Both the position numbers and the translations under genes were made by a program. Positions 1 to 8,991 of a DNA stretch of 9,925 nucleotides are shown one piece after another. This stretch comes from Gemmatimonadota bacterium (lineage in GTDB: Bacteria > Latescibacterota > UBA2968 > UBA8231), in assembly GCA_026706505.1 (NCBI GenBank), contig JAPOYQ010000413.1:1-9925 (forward strand), in the 5' to 3' direction. How positions within the stretch are numbered: the stretch's first letter is position 1; each line of letters begins with the position of its first letter. The notes below the pieces were generated by a model. It searched no databases, had not been told where the DNA came from, and saw nothing but the letters and a program-made list of their open reading frames with translations.

Positions 1-1
1 C

Positions 2-1072
2 CAGCAGCAGGCTGAAAAAGCGCCCCGGCCGCTAACCACCAAATTCGTCAAACGCCAACCGCGCCTGACCAAGGCGCTGGAATTGCGCAAGATTCCCCAA
101 CGCAAGCGCCCGATGATCCGCCGCCAAGTGCGCGCGGCCGCTGCCCGCATGGATCAGGTGCAAGCTACTGCGGCGTTCTCCACGCGCGCCATTATCGCTC
201 GTTCGACCGGCATAGCGAATATGCTCCAAGTCGGACAAAGCAACCCACAGGGGCTCCAGGCGGCGCTGGAACCGGTCGTAGGGGTAACCGCGAACTTGGG
301 AATTAGCCGCGCGTCCGAGCACAAAATCGACATGGGATTGGAGATGCTGGATGTCGATGCCATGGACACTGGCCGCTACCGCGCCTTGGTGATACAGGAT
401 CCCGAAGACAAGCAGGGGCTCAAGGGCTTCGTCAAATTCGCCCGCGTGGTCTCGGCCACTTATATGGCTGAGTACCGGACCAATGTCGCCGATGGCGGGT
501 TCAACACGCGGGAAATCGACGTCCTGCGCGATATGCTCAACGAGTGGACCGGCTTGCGAGCCGAGTTCGTCGGTAGCTTTACCTTTGATGACAATCGCTT
601 TCTAACGGTGCCGATCGTCCTCCCCCAAGGCGAGCCCAACGAAAACGAGTTGGACAATCTGGCGCGCTACCTACTGGCGGGGGGCTTTGTCATGGCCGAG
701 CAATTCGACTTTGAGGGGTTTTGGACCGAGGCTCTGGAAAAGTACGGGGGGCTGATCAAGGGGCGGGATTTTTATACCGAACGTCTGCGGGAAGATCATC
801 CGATATTCACGGCCTATTTTGACTTGGGGGACGGCGTCGCGCAGGGTGCCTCGCGTTTTGACGATCCGTACTACTGGAATGTGGTGAAGGGCTTGTACGT
901 CAAGGGGCGGCTGGTGGCGGTGCCTCGGGCCAACTCGGGTATTGGGGGGTATATGGGCTTTGCCGCCGAACGCGATGCGACCCGCATACTCCAGTTTGCG
1001 GTCAACACCGTGATCTATGCACTAACCCAAGAAGGGTCCATGACGCAGCGGTTGATGCAGATTGTCCACTGA
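2..1072 (+). CDS. DUF4159 domain protein, 5'-truncated by the window edge
   Basis: The frame is open from the left edge, so the true start lies outside and 356 residues are visible. A TTG at 83 could be mistaken for a start, but the residues before it (PRLTKALEL) continue the same basic, Pro-containing linker, so I treat the gene as partial. The first ~110 visible residues are rich in Arg, Lys, Gln and Ala, like a linker. A compact domain follows from about base 430 to the end. It carries the pattern I associate with DUF4159: FARVVSA, then a segment with LARYLLAGGFVMAEQFDF, then DHPIFTAYFDLGDG, a GLYVKGRLVAVP strand and a closing VNTVIYALTQEGSMTQR helix. DUF4159 has no established reaction. 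In the lineages where I know it, it occurs in cell-envelope-associated proteins, so an envelope role is possible. It ends 92 bases before the uxuA-like gene on the same strand. Family assignment is fairly sure; function is unknown. Confidence 0.82.
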   Translation, partial: QQQAEKAPRPLTTKFVKRQPRLTKALELRKIPQRKRPMIRRQVRAAAARMDQVQATAAFSTRAIIARSTGIANMLQVGQSNPQGLQAALEPVVGVTANLGISRASEHKIDMGLEMLDVDAMDTGRYRALVIQDPEDKQGLKGFVKFARVVSATYMAEYRTNVADGGFNTREIDVLRDMLNEWTGLRAEFVGSFTFDDNRFLTVPIVLPQGEPNENELDNLARYLLAGGFVMAEQFDFEGFWTEALEKYGGLIKGRDFYTERLREDHPIFTAYFDLGDGVAQGASRFDDPYYWNVVKGLYVKGRLVAVPRANSGIGGYMGFAAERDATRILQFAVNTVIYALTQEGSMTQRLMQIVH

Positions 1073-1084
1073 GTAGGGCTTCTT

Positions 1085-1135
1085 TTATTTTGGACAGATC
1101 AACTCCTTTTCTAGGAGGTCTTGATTGACCTCGTA
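1085..1135 (-). pseudogene. Relic 3' end of a second acetolactate-synthase-like gene
   Basis: Read on the - strand in one frame, this stretch gives Y-E-VNQDLLEKEL-I-CP-K and then TAA. The intact gene at 4218-5852 ends Y-A-VNQDLLEKEL-V-CP-A and then TGA. Thirteen of 16 residues match and the stop falls at the equivalent codon. Base differences include synonymous changes (Leu, Pro, stop) and Val/Ile, which suggests divergence while the tail was still coding. Upstream (above 1135) similarity stops abruptly and no further ThDP-enzyme sequence is seen, because the uxuA-like gene begins there. The relic stop lies 12 bases from the DUF4159 stop, in convergent orientation. It could be the displaced original tail of the intact gene or the remains of a deleted paralogue. 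Confidence 0.62.
1092..1135 (+). repeat. 44-base direct repeat, left copy
   Basis: Identical at 41 of 44 positions to 4225-4268 and in the same orientation, 3133 bases apart. Mismatches are at 1099, 1112 and 1131 (T, T, T here; C, G, G in the other copy). Similarity falls off sharply on both sides, apart from the aligned stop codon at 1085-1087. The copy sits in the leader of the uxuA-like gene. Confidence 0.88.
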
Positions 1136-1154
1136 AGGAGATTTCCCGACCACT

Positions 1155-1164
1155 AGGAGGTGAT
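1155..1164 (+). promoter_or_regulatory. Near-perfect Shine-Dalgarno of the uxuA-like gene
   Basis: AGGAGGTGAT lies directly against the ATG at 1165, leaving four bases between AGGAGG and the start. It is complementary over ten bases to the usual 16S rRNA 3' end and fixes the start codon. Two further purine-rich SD-like blocks lie upstream, at 1113-1118 (AGGAGG) and 1135-1140 (AAGGAG), with no good ORF behind either. Confidence 0.85.
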
Positions 1165-2112
1165 ATGCCGACGATTCAGGACCACATCTCTCTCGACGCA
1201 CTCACCGAAGGCACCTTGAGCACGCTGAAGGCGATCGGCGTCGACGACATTGCCGTCATGCATCCAACGCCGCCCGCTCCCGGAGAGGACCAATCTCCGC
1301 TGTGGCGCGATGTGCGCCGCGTGGTGGAAGCCCACGGCATGCGGTTTTTCAACATTGGCCTGCGGCCGCACCCCTCGATTACGCTGGGTCGCGATGGCCG
1401 GGACGAACACATCGAAAGGTGGTGCGCCCTCATCCGCAGCTTGGGCGCGGCGGGTGTGCCGAGCCTGACGTACAATTTCCGCGGCATTGGCAACTTCCGT
1501 ACGGAGTCGGCCGTGGGGCGCGGGGGTGCCCGATACAGTACGTTCGACTTTGCTGAGTTCCAGGCCAATCCCCAGTTGCATCCCGATCAGCAGATTGTGG
1601 AGGGCGACCTGCGCGCCAATTTGCGCCACTTCATGGAGCGCATCACGCCGGTGGCCGAGGAGTGCGAGGTGCGTCTGATGATGCATCCCGACGACCCGCC
1701 GCGCCACGATCCGTTGGGCGGGGCCGCGCGCGTGCTGTCATCGCTGGATGACTTTGAGCGCCTTTTTGAACTGGTGCCGAGTCAGGCCAATGCGATGTTG
1801 TTCTGCCAAGGGTGCGTGGCCGAGATGGGCGAGGACATCCCGGCGGCCATCCGCCGCATGGCCGGCCTCGGCAAGATCGGCACCGTGCACTTCCGCAATA
1901 TCCGCGGCGGACCCGCGCGCTTTGAAGAGGTATTCCTCGACGAGGGCGACGCGGATATGTACGCCATGATGCGGGTTTACGCCGAAGTCGGGTACGACGG
2001 GCCGTTCATGCTCGACCACACGCCGGGTTTGCAGGATGCGTCGGCGGCCTGGGCCGGCCGGGCCTACGCCATTGGTTTCATTCGGGCGACGATGCAGGCG
2101 GCGTACCGCTGA
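1165..2112 (+). CDS. Mannonate dehydratase (UxuA)-like TIM-barrel protein
   Basis: The 315-residue protein resembles UxuA, which dehydrates D-mannonate to 2-keto-3-deoxygluconate in hexuronate breakdown in the cytoplasm. Visible family features are a YNFRGIGNFRT segment (like YNF-P-DWxRT of UxuA), the LMMHPDDPP strand with H174, FCQGC with C214, VHFRN with H242, the D-x-DMYAMM segment, and MLDH with D284. H174, C214, H242 and D284 correspond to the His-Cys-His-Asp set that holds the divalent metal in this family. UxuA is usually about 350-395 residues. This protein is shorter and its N-terminal strand differs (NIGLRPHPSITLG in place of the usual SVPVHExIKLG type), and the usual RPDHG motif is altered. 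It may therefore be a paralogue acting on another sugar acid, and I give no symbol. The start is fixed by the strong SD. It is convergent with the DUF6785 gene. Confidence 0.82.
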   Translation: MPTIQDHISLDALTEGTLSTLKAIGVDDIAVMHPTPPAPGEDQSPLWRDVRRVVEAHGMRFFNIGLRPHPSITLGRDGRDEHIERWCALIRSLGAAGVPSLTYNFRGIGNFRTESAVGRGGARYSTFDFAEFQANPQLHPDQQIVEGDLRANLRHFMERITPVAEECEVRLMMHPDDPPRHDPLGGAARVLSSLDDFERLFELVPSQANAMLFCQGCVAEMGEDIPAAIRRMAGLGKIGTVHFRNIRGGPARFEEVFLDEGDADMYAMMRVYAEVGYDGPFMLDHTPGLQDASAAWAGRAYAIGFIRATMQAAYR

Positions 2113-2180
2113 GGTTGAGGGGTCGTCCCGATTCCGACAACGCCCGCGTACATCCCCATTTGATCGTGGGCAGAGATTCT

Positions 2181-4145
2181 TCACATGATCGACACTTCGT
2201 TGCCCCGCACACCGGGATCAATTAGCGCGTAGATGATGATCCACAGGCCGGCCACCGTCGCCTCACCGAGAATCAGGCCCAAAAAGAACGGCCGCAGCGT
2301 CTTGAACAGCGCAATCCCGCCATATTTCAAGATGAGGGACTTGAGCAGCCAAGTCAGAAACACCGCGAACCAGATGTGACTCGTCAGCCACCCGATGCTG
2401 ATGACGTAGCCGACCGGGTGCAGGGGCCACCAGTAGAACCGATGCTGGCCCAGTACGAGGACGGCCTCGATCACGCCGCCGATGCCGGTAAACACCAAGC
2501 CGCGCACATCGGGCAAGGTCGGGTTGAGCAAGGGGCGCGCCATGTCCGTAAAGGTGCGCACTGCCTGCTTTGTCATGAAGAAGGAATTGAGATTGATGCC
2601 GCCGTGCTCGTAGCACAAGTAGAGGATGACCCACGTCGCACCGGCGAGACTGCAAAGCAAGGCGACGATCATTCCCCAGAACAGGCGGCGCTTCGATCCA
2701 GGCACGATCTCGCTCAGCTTGAGGGCGTTGGCGCAGGCGATCATTGGAAACACCCGCATCTCCGACTGCCACACATAAGTGAAGGTCAAGGCCACCAGTC
2801 CTTGGGTGCCAATGGCGGACGTTCCAACCGTCGAGATCGCAAAGAAAGCCGCCACCATCGGGGCTCGCGCCGTGGCCACGCCCGCGGTGGCCACCACTCG
2901 GGTGATCATGAGGTAAAAGATTAGGCAGGCCGCTAGGAACAGCGGCAGTACGACGAGGGGAATACCTGAGTACCACAGCCAAGCACCGGCGAAGGTCAAG
3001 CTGCCGACGAACCCGAAGAAAGCGACGCGGTAGGAGAGCAACTCCTCGGTGTCGTCCACGCGCGGGTCGTTGTGCCACGCGCGGTGCCACACGTCCTTGA
3101 AATGACGGCGGCCGGCCCACAGCGCAAACAGCACAAAGACGATGCAGGCTCCCATTTGCTGGTGGGTCAAGTCTGCGCTTTGCGACTGAGAGTAGAGGCT
3201 TAGCTGCTCGGTGCTGTCAATACCGACGGTGGTGAACAAACCTTCCTGTACCTTGCCCAGCAGGTAGAAGAACCAGATGCTGAACAGGATCTCTAGGCTG
3301 ACCAGATAGAAAAACCCCACCCAGGCGAAGTCGAACCAGAACGGGACGTAGACCGAGTCGCGGAAGAAGTGGATCACTGAGAAGAAATAGGGCATCCGCG
3401 GGATGAAGGGGAAGTAGGTATTGAGTCCCGACAGACTGAGCAAGGCAAAGGGCACGAAAAACCCCAGCCACATGACGCGGCTCCTGAAAAACGGACCGAG
3501 GAGTCGCCGCGCTCCGCTATTGCTTTCGATCAGCTGTAGGGGTAGCTGTACCATCGGATAGGCGAGCCGCTCGTTGACCGACCACTGGCGGTGCAGCATC
3601 GTACTCAGGCAGATCATCATGAAGCTGATCGCCATGAAGAACAAGTACCAGGCTCCGAGTGGCTCAATCCACGCCTCCCACGGAATCGGTGCCCCCGCGG
3701 GCAAGCCCTCGTGGAGATCCTTCACCATCTGGAAGTCCTTGGGTGCCACCCAGTCGGGGGTGTGAATTGCGAAGAGTTCGACCCAGTTGTTCTCGGGCGT
3801 GGCGTAGTAGACCAGCCCGCTGATGACGGGGATCAGGTAGCCGACAAAGGCTTGGGTGGGCACGGTGGCGGCCAGCAGGGCCATGACATAGGCCATGACG
3901 AGGTCGGCCTTGCTCAGCGCTAGTCGCCGCCTGATTGCGCCCAGCAGTGCGTTGACAAAGATCGCCAGGATGAACAGCAGGAAGATGGCCGCCGGCAGGG
4001 AACTGTTGCGCGCTAGATCGGCGCCACCGACGAGCAGTACGGCGTAGGGTACGCCGGTCCCCACCAAGAGCGACAGCGAGATGCCGGCCACCAGTCCCTT
4101 ATAGGTGAACGGACTCGGGCTCTTGGGCGACGTGGAGTTGGACAT
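2181..4145 (-). CDS. DUF6785/DUF6784-type polytopic membrane protein
   Basis: The 654-residue, very hydrophobic protein has roughly 13-15 possible membrane segments. They include residues 17-40, 50-70, 81-114, 162-184, 222-240, 272-296, 330-344, 373-415, 428-458, 487-511, 547-566, 576-602 and 617-642. The C-terminal WWPLHPVGY (572-580), the W-x2-SHIWFAVFLTWL stretch and RPFFLGLILGE (618-628) are what I recognise as hallmarks of the DUF6785/DUF6784 family, common in planctomycete- and Latescibacterota-like genomes. Inner-membrane location is clear. A transport role is plausible, possibly distantly OPT-like, but unproven. The ATG at 4145 is the only start before an in-frame stop at 4167-4169, and its AGAAGG abuts the ATG unusually closely. 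A GTG inside the first hydrophobic segment (residue 18) is an alternative but would shorten that segment. It lies 72 bases after the ThDP-enzyme gene on the same strand, so it is probably last in that operon. Confidence 0.8.
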   Translation of the reverse strand: MSNSTSPKSPSPFTYKGLVAGISLSLLVGTGVPYAVLLVGGADLARNSSLPAAIFLLFILAIFVNALLGAIRRRLALSKADLVMAYVMALLAATVPTQAFVGYLIPVISGLVYYATPENNWVELFAIHTPDWVAPKDFQMVKDLHEGLPAGAPIPWEAWIEPLGAWYLFFMAISFMMICLSTMLHRQWSVNERLAYPMVQLPLQLIESNSGARRLLGPFFRSRVMWLGFFVPFALLSLSGLNTYFPFIPRMPYFFSVIHFFRDSVYVPFWFDFAWVGFFYLVSLEILFSIWFFYLLGKVQEGLFTTVGIDSTEQLSLYSQSQSADLTHQQMGACIVFVLFALWAGRRHFKDVWHRAWHNDPRVDDTEELLSYRVAFFGFVGSLTFAGAWLWYSGIPLVVLPLFLAACLIFYLMITRVVATAGVATARAPMVAAFFAISTVGTSAIGTQGLVALTFTYVWQSEMRVFPMIACANALKLSEIVPGSKRRLFWGMIVALLCSLAGATWVILYLCYEHGGINLNSFFMTKQAVRTFTDMARPLLNPTLPDVRGLVFTGIGGVIEAVLVLGQHRFYWWPLHPVGYVISIGWLTSHIWFAVFLTWLLKSLILKYGGIALFKTLRPFFLGLILGEATVAGLWIIIYALIDPGVRGNEVSIM

Positions 4146-4217
4146 CCTTCTGCGGACCTCAGTTGCCTAGCGTCTGAAGTGTTGGCCGTCAGGTCAAACA
4201 ACCCATCCGCTACTCGC

Positions 4218-5852
<1,635 letters not shown>

Positions 5853-5861
5853 TAAATGGTG

Positions 5862-5867
5862 CTCCTT
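5862..5867 (-). promoter_or_regulatory. Ribosome binding site of the acetolactate-synthase-like gene
   Basis: AAGGAG on the - strand lies nine bases before the ATG at 5850-5852 and just after the stop of the upstream dehydrogenase gene. It supports this start and independent re-initiation within the operon. Confidence 0.72.
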
Positions 5868-5870
5868 GTG

Positions 5871-6920
5871 CTAAACGCTTGGTAGGACGGTGCCGACCCG
5901 TTGAGCGCAATCGAGGATTTGCCGCCAAGTTTCTTCTTCGACCGTCACGCCGGCCTGCCGCCGCTCGCGCTCTTGCTTTTCCAGCTCTCCAGGCAGCAGG
6001 ATGGCATCGAAGCCCTCGGCTTTGGGCGAGGACCGCAAATAATCCGCGAACGCCCGCACTTGGGCCGCGTATTCGGCAAACGGCTGAAAGCGCCCAATGT
6101 CGATGACCAGCAAGAAACAGCCGTTGCCGATCCGCGCCTTCCGGCCCCGCGCACACCCCGCCCCGCTCAGCGCCCCGCCCAACAGCTCCACTACTACCCC
6201 GAGCCCGTACCCCTTGTAGCCCATGAGGCCGCCAAAGGGCAAGAGGTTGCCGCGCGGCTCGTCGTAAAAGTCCGCTGGGTCCGTTGATGGCTGGCCAGCC
6301 GCGTCGATGATCCATCCCTCGGGGACCGGCTCCCCTCGGTTGCGCTTGACCCGCACTTTGCCCTCGGCGACGACGCTGGTCGTGATGTCCAACACGAGTG
6401 CGCCGCCTTCTCCGTCGGGCCAGCCACCTGCCAGCGGGTTGGTGCCCAAGCGCCCGGCGATGCCGCCCCAAGGAGCCACGCCAGCGCCGGCACCGTGCGA
6501 GTTGGCGCAGAGCAGGCCGATCATGTTCGCCTCGGCGATGTGCTCCACATAGCTGCCTAGGCGACCGATGTGGTTGGCGTTTTTGACGGTTATAGCTGCG
6601 ACTCCGCAGTTGCCAGCGCGTTCCAAGCCCATTTCTACTGCTTGGTTCATCACGACCTGGCCAAATCCCCAGTGTCCGTCGAGCACGGCCGCGGCGGCGG
6701 TCTGGCGCACGACTTCGACCTCGGCGTGGGGAATTATCTCCCCCTTTTCAATGGTACTTATGTATTGGGGAATGCGGATGACGCCGTGCGAGTCGTGCCC
6801 CACGGCATTGGCATCGGCCAGCAGCTTGGCGACGACATCGGCTGCCGTGGGTGGCGCGCCGGCTGCGGCGAAGATGGCTGCGCCGACTTGGCGCAAGTGT
6901 TCGATGGAAAATACGAGCAT
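5871..6920 (-). CDS. LDH2 family malate/L-lactate-type NAD(P)-dependent dehydrogenase
   Basis: The 349-residue protein has the normal length for the LDH2/MDH2 (YlbC/AllD/DlgD-like) oxidoreductase family. Members oxidise 2-hydroxy acids (malate, lactate, ureidoglycolate) or reduce 2,3-diketogulonate-type 2-oxo acids with NAD(P). Visible motifs are GHDSHGVIRIPQY (41-53) with the likely acid/base His45, NANHIGRLGSYVE (114-126), APWGG...GTNP (149-162), LDITTS (177-182, the family's DMATS-like strand) and GGLMGYKGYGL (230-240). The substrate cannot be told from these. The ATG at 6920 is five bases after the stop of the CBM9-like gene and has no clear SD, which suggests translational coupling. The ThDP-enzyme gene follows 18 bases later. 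One idea is that this enzyme supplies a 2-oxo acid to the ThDP enzyme, but that is inference. Confidence 0.9.
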   Translation of the reverse strand: MLVFSIEHLRQVGAAIFAAAGAPPTAADVVAKLLADANAVGHDSHGVIRIPQYISTIEKGEIIPHAEVEVVRQTAAAAVLDGHWGFGQVVMNQAVEMGLERAGNCGVAAITVKNANHIGRLGSYVEHIAEANMIGLLCANSHGAGAGVAPWGGIAGRLGTNPLAGGWPDGEGGALVLDITTSVVAEGKVRVKRNRGEPVPEGWIIDAAGQPSTDPADFYDEPRGNLLPFGGLMGYKGYGLGVVVELLGGALSGAGCARGRKARIGNGCFLLVIDIGRFQPFAEYAAQVRAFADYLRSSPKAEGFDAILLPGELEKQERERRQAGVTVEEETWRQILDCAQRVGTVLPSV

Positions 6921-6925
6921 GGAGT

Positions 6926-8386
6926 TTATCGGGGTATAGACGCCGCCAGCACTACCAGCAAGTCTTGCGCCTGCTCTTCGGAGAGTTTGGCTCGCCGTCG
7001 CGCTTTGTCAATTAGAGTTTCGGAACTAGCGACCTTGCCCTCGGTGTATATCTTTAGGGCCTCGCGGCAGAGCGATTGTACTAAGCGGGTGGCTTTGTCG
7101 CCATCCACGCCGACCTCGGCGGCGGCGTTGGCGATCTGCTCCTGCAGCCGTCCCTGATCTAGGTCGGCCAGCGTCTTGGCCAGCAGTTTTTGCAAAAGGT
7201 GCCGCGCCTGTGCCCGCCAAGTCCCCGCGTACTCGGCTAGGTCCATGACAATCCCGTCGGTGCGGGCATTAATGCGGTCCGCGGTCAGGCGCGCCAGCGA
7301 ATGAGTCAATCTGTAATAGAGAGAATCTACTTGGCCCAGCGACACCTCCTCGTCGTCGTTGAGCGCACGCACCCAATCCGGCGCTGGCTTCCTCTTCGCC
7401 AACAACGACCAGTTCTTCCGCGACTTAAGGGCTGGTGCCGACGCAGTTTGCACAGCTTCTTGTGGCTTTCTCGCGGTCGTTATCGCGCCAGAATCTCTGC
7501 TAGCTGCCTTAGTTGGAATTTCCCGCTGTGCGACCGGACTTTTCTCAACGGCAACCGAGTCTTGCACATCCGGATCTTTCGCTTCATCTGGTTTCTGCTG
7601 GACCACCTTCGGCACGGTAATCTCCCGCTTCTTCTCCGCGATCTCCGCGATGACCTGCTGCTTGGGGGGTAGCAGGCGCAATCCCGGAGGCTGCCCCTTG
7701 AGCTGCACCTTGCCCTGCCACCAGATCCACTTGTTGCTCTGCCGCACTTTGTCGTGCAATTCCTCGTTGGGCAGGTCGGAATCCGGCAGCAGAAAGAGCG
7801 CGTCGAGCACCATGTCGGGCTGGGGATAGAAGCCCAGCCAGCGCCAGGGAATGCCCACTTCAAAGGTGTAGAGCTGATCGCGCCGTGCCGCGCCGGCTTT
7901 TACGGGTGCGAGTTCTGTAGGCTTTCTGCGCTGCATGCCCCCCCACAGATAGGGCGTGCCGTTGGCCGGACTCAGCCAGATGGTATGTCCCAAGGGCTGC
8001 TCGGGGCCGCGCAAGAAAATTTTTAGATGATCGTAGTAAAACATCGCGTCTTTGCGCTCTCCAGATGGGCCGCGCCATTCGCTTTTGTCGGGGGGAATCT
8101 GTTGGGCATCTACGATATCGTCAACTACCGCGGCCGCCACGTACACGTAGTCGGCGTCCCACATCAGATAGAGATCGGCCTCGTGATCCGACGAGCCGGT
8201 AAAGGCCCCGCGCACGCCCACTCGCTCGCCGCCGGGAACTAGGCCGATGCGCTCGGGGGCGCCCCACTCGACCAATATGCCGTCGAGTGTTGGCTTGGAA
8301 GTCGCCGGTATCACGGCGACCGGCTCGGCTCCGTCGGCTCCTACGGCCAGCAGGCTTGCCCACGCGGCCCAAGCAGCGCGTCGCAT
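6926..8386 (-). CDS. Secreted CBM9/DOMON-like protein with helical C-terminal region
   Basis: The protein has 486 residues from the ATG at 8386. The frame is open further upstream to 8893, but that part is low-complexity Arg/Ala sequence lying entirely over the dCMP deaminase gene, so I reject it. The chosen start gives a clear signal peptide (MRRAAWAAWASLLAVGADGA, cleavage near residue 20). A GTG two codons earlier, overlapping the upstream TGA as GTGA, is an alternative. Residues ~24-200 look like a CBM9-like/DOMON beta-sandwich: PTLDGILVEWG, ADLYLMWDADYVYVAAAVVDD, FYYDHLKIFLRG, YTFEVGIPWRWLG. Residues ~245-325 are a Lys/Pro/Glu/Gln-rich disordered linker. Residues ~330-486 are predicted mostly helical and match no family I know. 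The beta domain may bind sugars or other ligands outside the cytoplasm. It follows the deaminase gene by two bases and precedes the dehydrogenase gene by five, so it is firmly within the operon. Confidence 0.8.
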   Translation of the reverse strand: MRRAAWAAWASLLAVGADGAEPVAVIPATSKPTLDGILVEWGAPERIGLVPGGERVGVRGAFTGSSDHEADLYLMWDADYVYVAAAVVDDIVDAQQIPPDKSEWRGPSGERKDAMFYYDHLKIFLRGPEQPLGHTIWLSPANGTPYLWGGMQRRKPTELAPVKAGAARRDQLYTFEVGIPWRWLGFYPQPDMVLDALFLLPDSDLPNEELHDKVRQSNKWIWWQGKVQLKGQPPGLRLLPPKQQVIAEIAEKKREITVPKVVQQKPDEAKDPDVQDSVAVEKSPVAQREIPTKAASRDSGAITTARKPQEAVQTASAPALKSRKNWSLLAKRKPAPDWVRALNDDEEVSLGQVDSLYYRLTHSLARLTADRINARTDGIVMDLAEYAGTWRAQARHLLQKLLAKTLADLDQGRLQEQIANAAAEVGVDGDKATRLVQSLCREALKIYTEGKVASSETLIDKARRRAKLSEEQAQDLLVVLAASIPR

Positions 8387-8388
8387 CC

Positions 8389-8910
8389 TCACTCGTCTTG
8401 GCGCAAGGAGGAGACGGCCCAAGCAGCGTCTGGGTCGTCCATGGCCACGGCCCGCACGCCGTCCGGCACAAAGGACAACAGCTCCTCGTAGCTGGCCTGC
8501 CGCTTGGCGTCGGGATAGATCCAATCGTGTAGGTAATACACCGCGTGTATCTTGGCTTGGAGGATTTCTTTGGCACAGCCGAAACAAGGCCGCATTGTCG
8601 AATACAGCAGCGCTCCTTCGGTGGCGATCCCAAAGCGCGCCGCCGACAGCAACGCGTTCTGCTCGGCGTGGACGCAGATGCACAAATCGTAGTCCTTGCC
8701 CGAAGCGTACTGGTCGCGGCGAGTGCAGCGGTCGCAGCCGCCGTCGAGGCAGTTGACCATGTTGTGCGGGGTGCCGTTGTAGCCGGTCGAAATGATTCGG
8801 TCGTTTTGCACCAAGATGGCCCCAATGCGGTTGCCCGTGCAGTTGGCGCGCGCCCGAACGGCCATGGCGATGCGCATGTAGTACTCGTCCCAATCGGGCC
8901 GCTCGAACAC
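8389..8910 (-). CDS. Deoxycytidylate (dCMP) deaminase, ComEB-like
   Basis: It deaminates dCMP to dUMP for dTMP synthesis in the cytoplasm. From the GTG at 8910 the protein has 173 residues and starts FERPDWDEYYM, matching the usual family N-terminus (RPSWDEYFM). This start has a purine-rich SD (8917-8926) at good spacing. A GTG at 8931 would add seven residues (180 in all) and is the alternative. Numbered from the longer start, the zinc site is His88 and Glu90 (VHAEQNALL) with Cys116 and Cys119 (PCFGC). TGYNGTPHNM (49-58) is the nucleotide-binding segment. Extra cysteines at 61, 66, 69, 84 and 86 (CLDGGCDRC, CIC) resemble the second metal site of some dCMP deaminases. It is the first gene after the probable promoter and its stop is two bases from the CBM9-like gene. 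Its metabolic link with the downstream genes is not obvious. Confidence 0.92.
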   Translation of the reverse strand: MFERPDWDEYYMRIAMAVRARANCTGNRIGAILVQNDRIISTGYNGTPHNMVNCLDGGCDRCTRRDQYASGKDYDLCICVHAEQNALLSAARFGIATEGALLYSTMRPCFGCAKEILQAKIHAVYYLHDWIYPDAKRQASYEELLSFVPDGVRAVAMDDPDAAWAVSSLRQDE

Positions 8911-8916
8911 AGTGCT

Positions 8917-8926
8917 TCCCTTCCTC
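8917..8926 (-). promoter_or_regulatory. Ribosome binding site favouring the GTG start at 8910
   Basis: On the - strand this reads GAGGAAGGGA, with AAGGGA six bases from the GTG at 8908-8910. It lies inside the longer reading from 8931, whose own SD candidate (AGGTGA about ten bases upstream) is less well placed. Together with family length, it favours the shorter start. Confidence 0.5.
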
Positions 8927-8991
8927 GACACGATTGCTCAGTCACCTAAGTTATTTCGTGCGAATAGTGCGGAATGCGGGTTGGTCGGAGA

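Noticed and set aside
1121..1156. Possible 11-codon leader peptide (TTG start, TAG stop overlapping the uxuA-like SD)
   Set aside because: Its AGGAGG is only two bases from the TTG, the peptide has no regulatory codon run, and the sequence is explained as antisense of the relic tail.
2113..2180. Bidirectional terminator between the convergent uxuA-like and DUF6785 genes
   Set aside because: Only short imperfect inverted matches (such as GTCG/CGAC) and no T-run are present, so no intrinsic terminator can be supported.
2263..3120. 285-codon open frame inside the DUF6785 gene
   Set aside because: Arg/Pro/Gly-rich out-of-frame translation. The overlapping membrane protein frame is clearly the coding one.
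4146..4217. Separate promoter for the DUF6785 gene (TTGACC near 4177-4182 on the - strand)
   Set aside because: No acceptable -10 hexamer is found at 16-18 bases downstream.
8387..8893. N-terminal 169-residue extension of the CBM9-like reading frame
   Set aside because: It lies completely over the dCMP deaminase gene in another frame, is Arg/His/Gly-rich low-complexity sequence, and would bury the obvious signal peptide.
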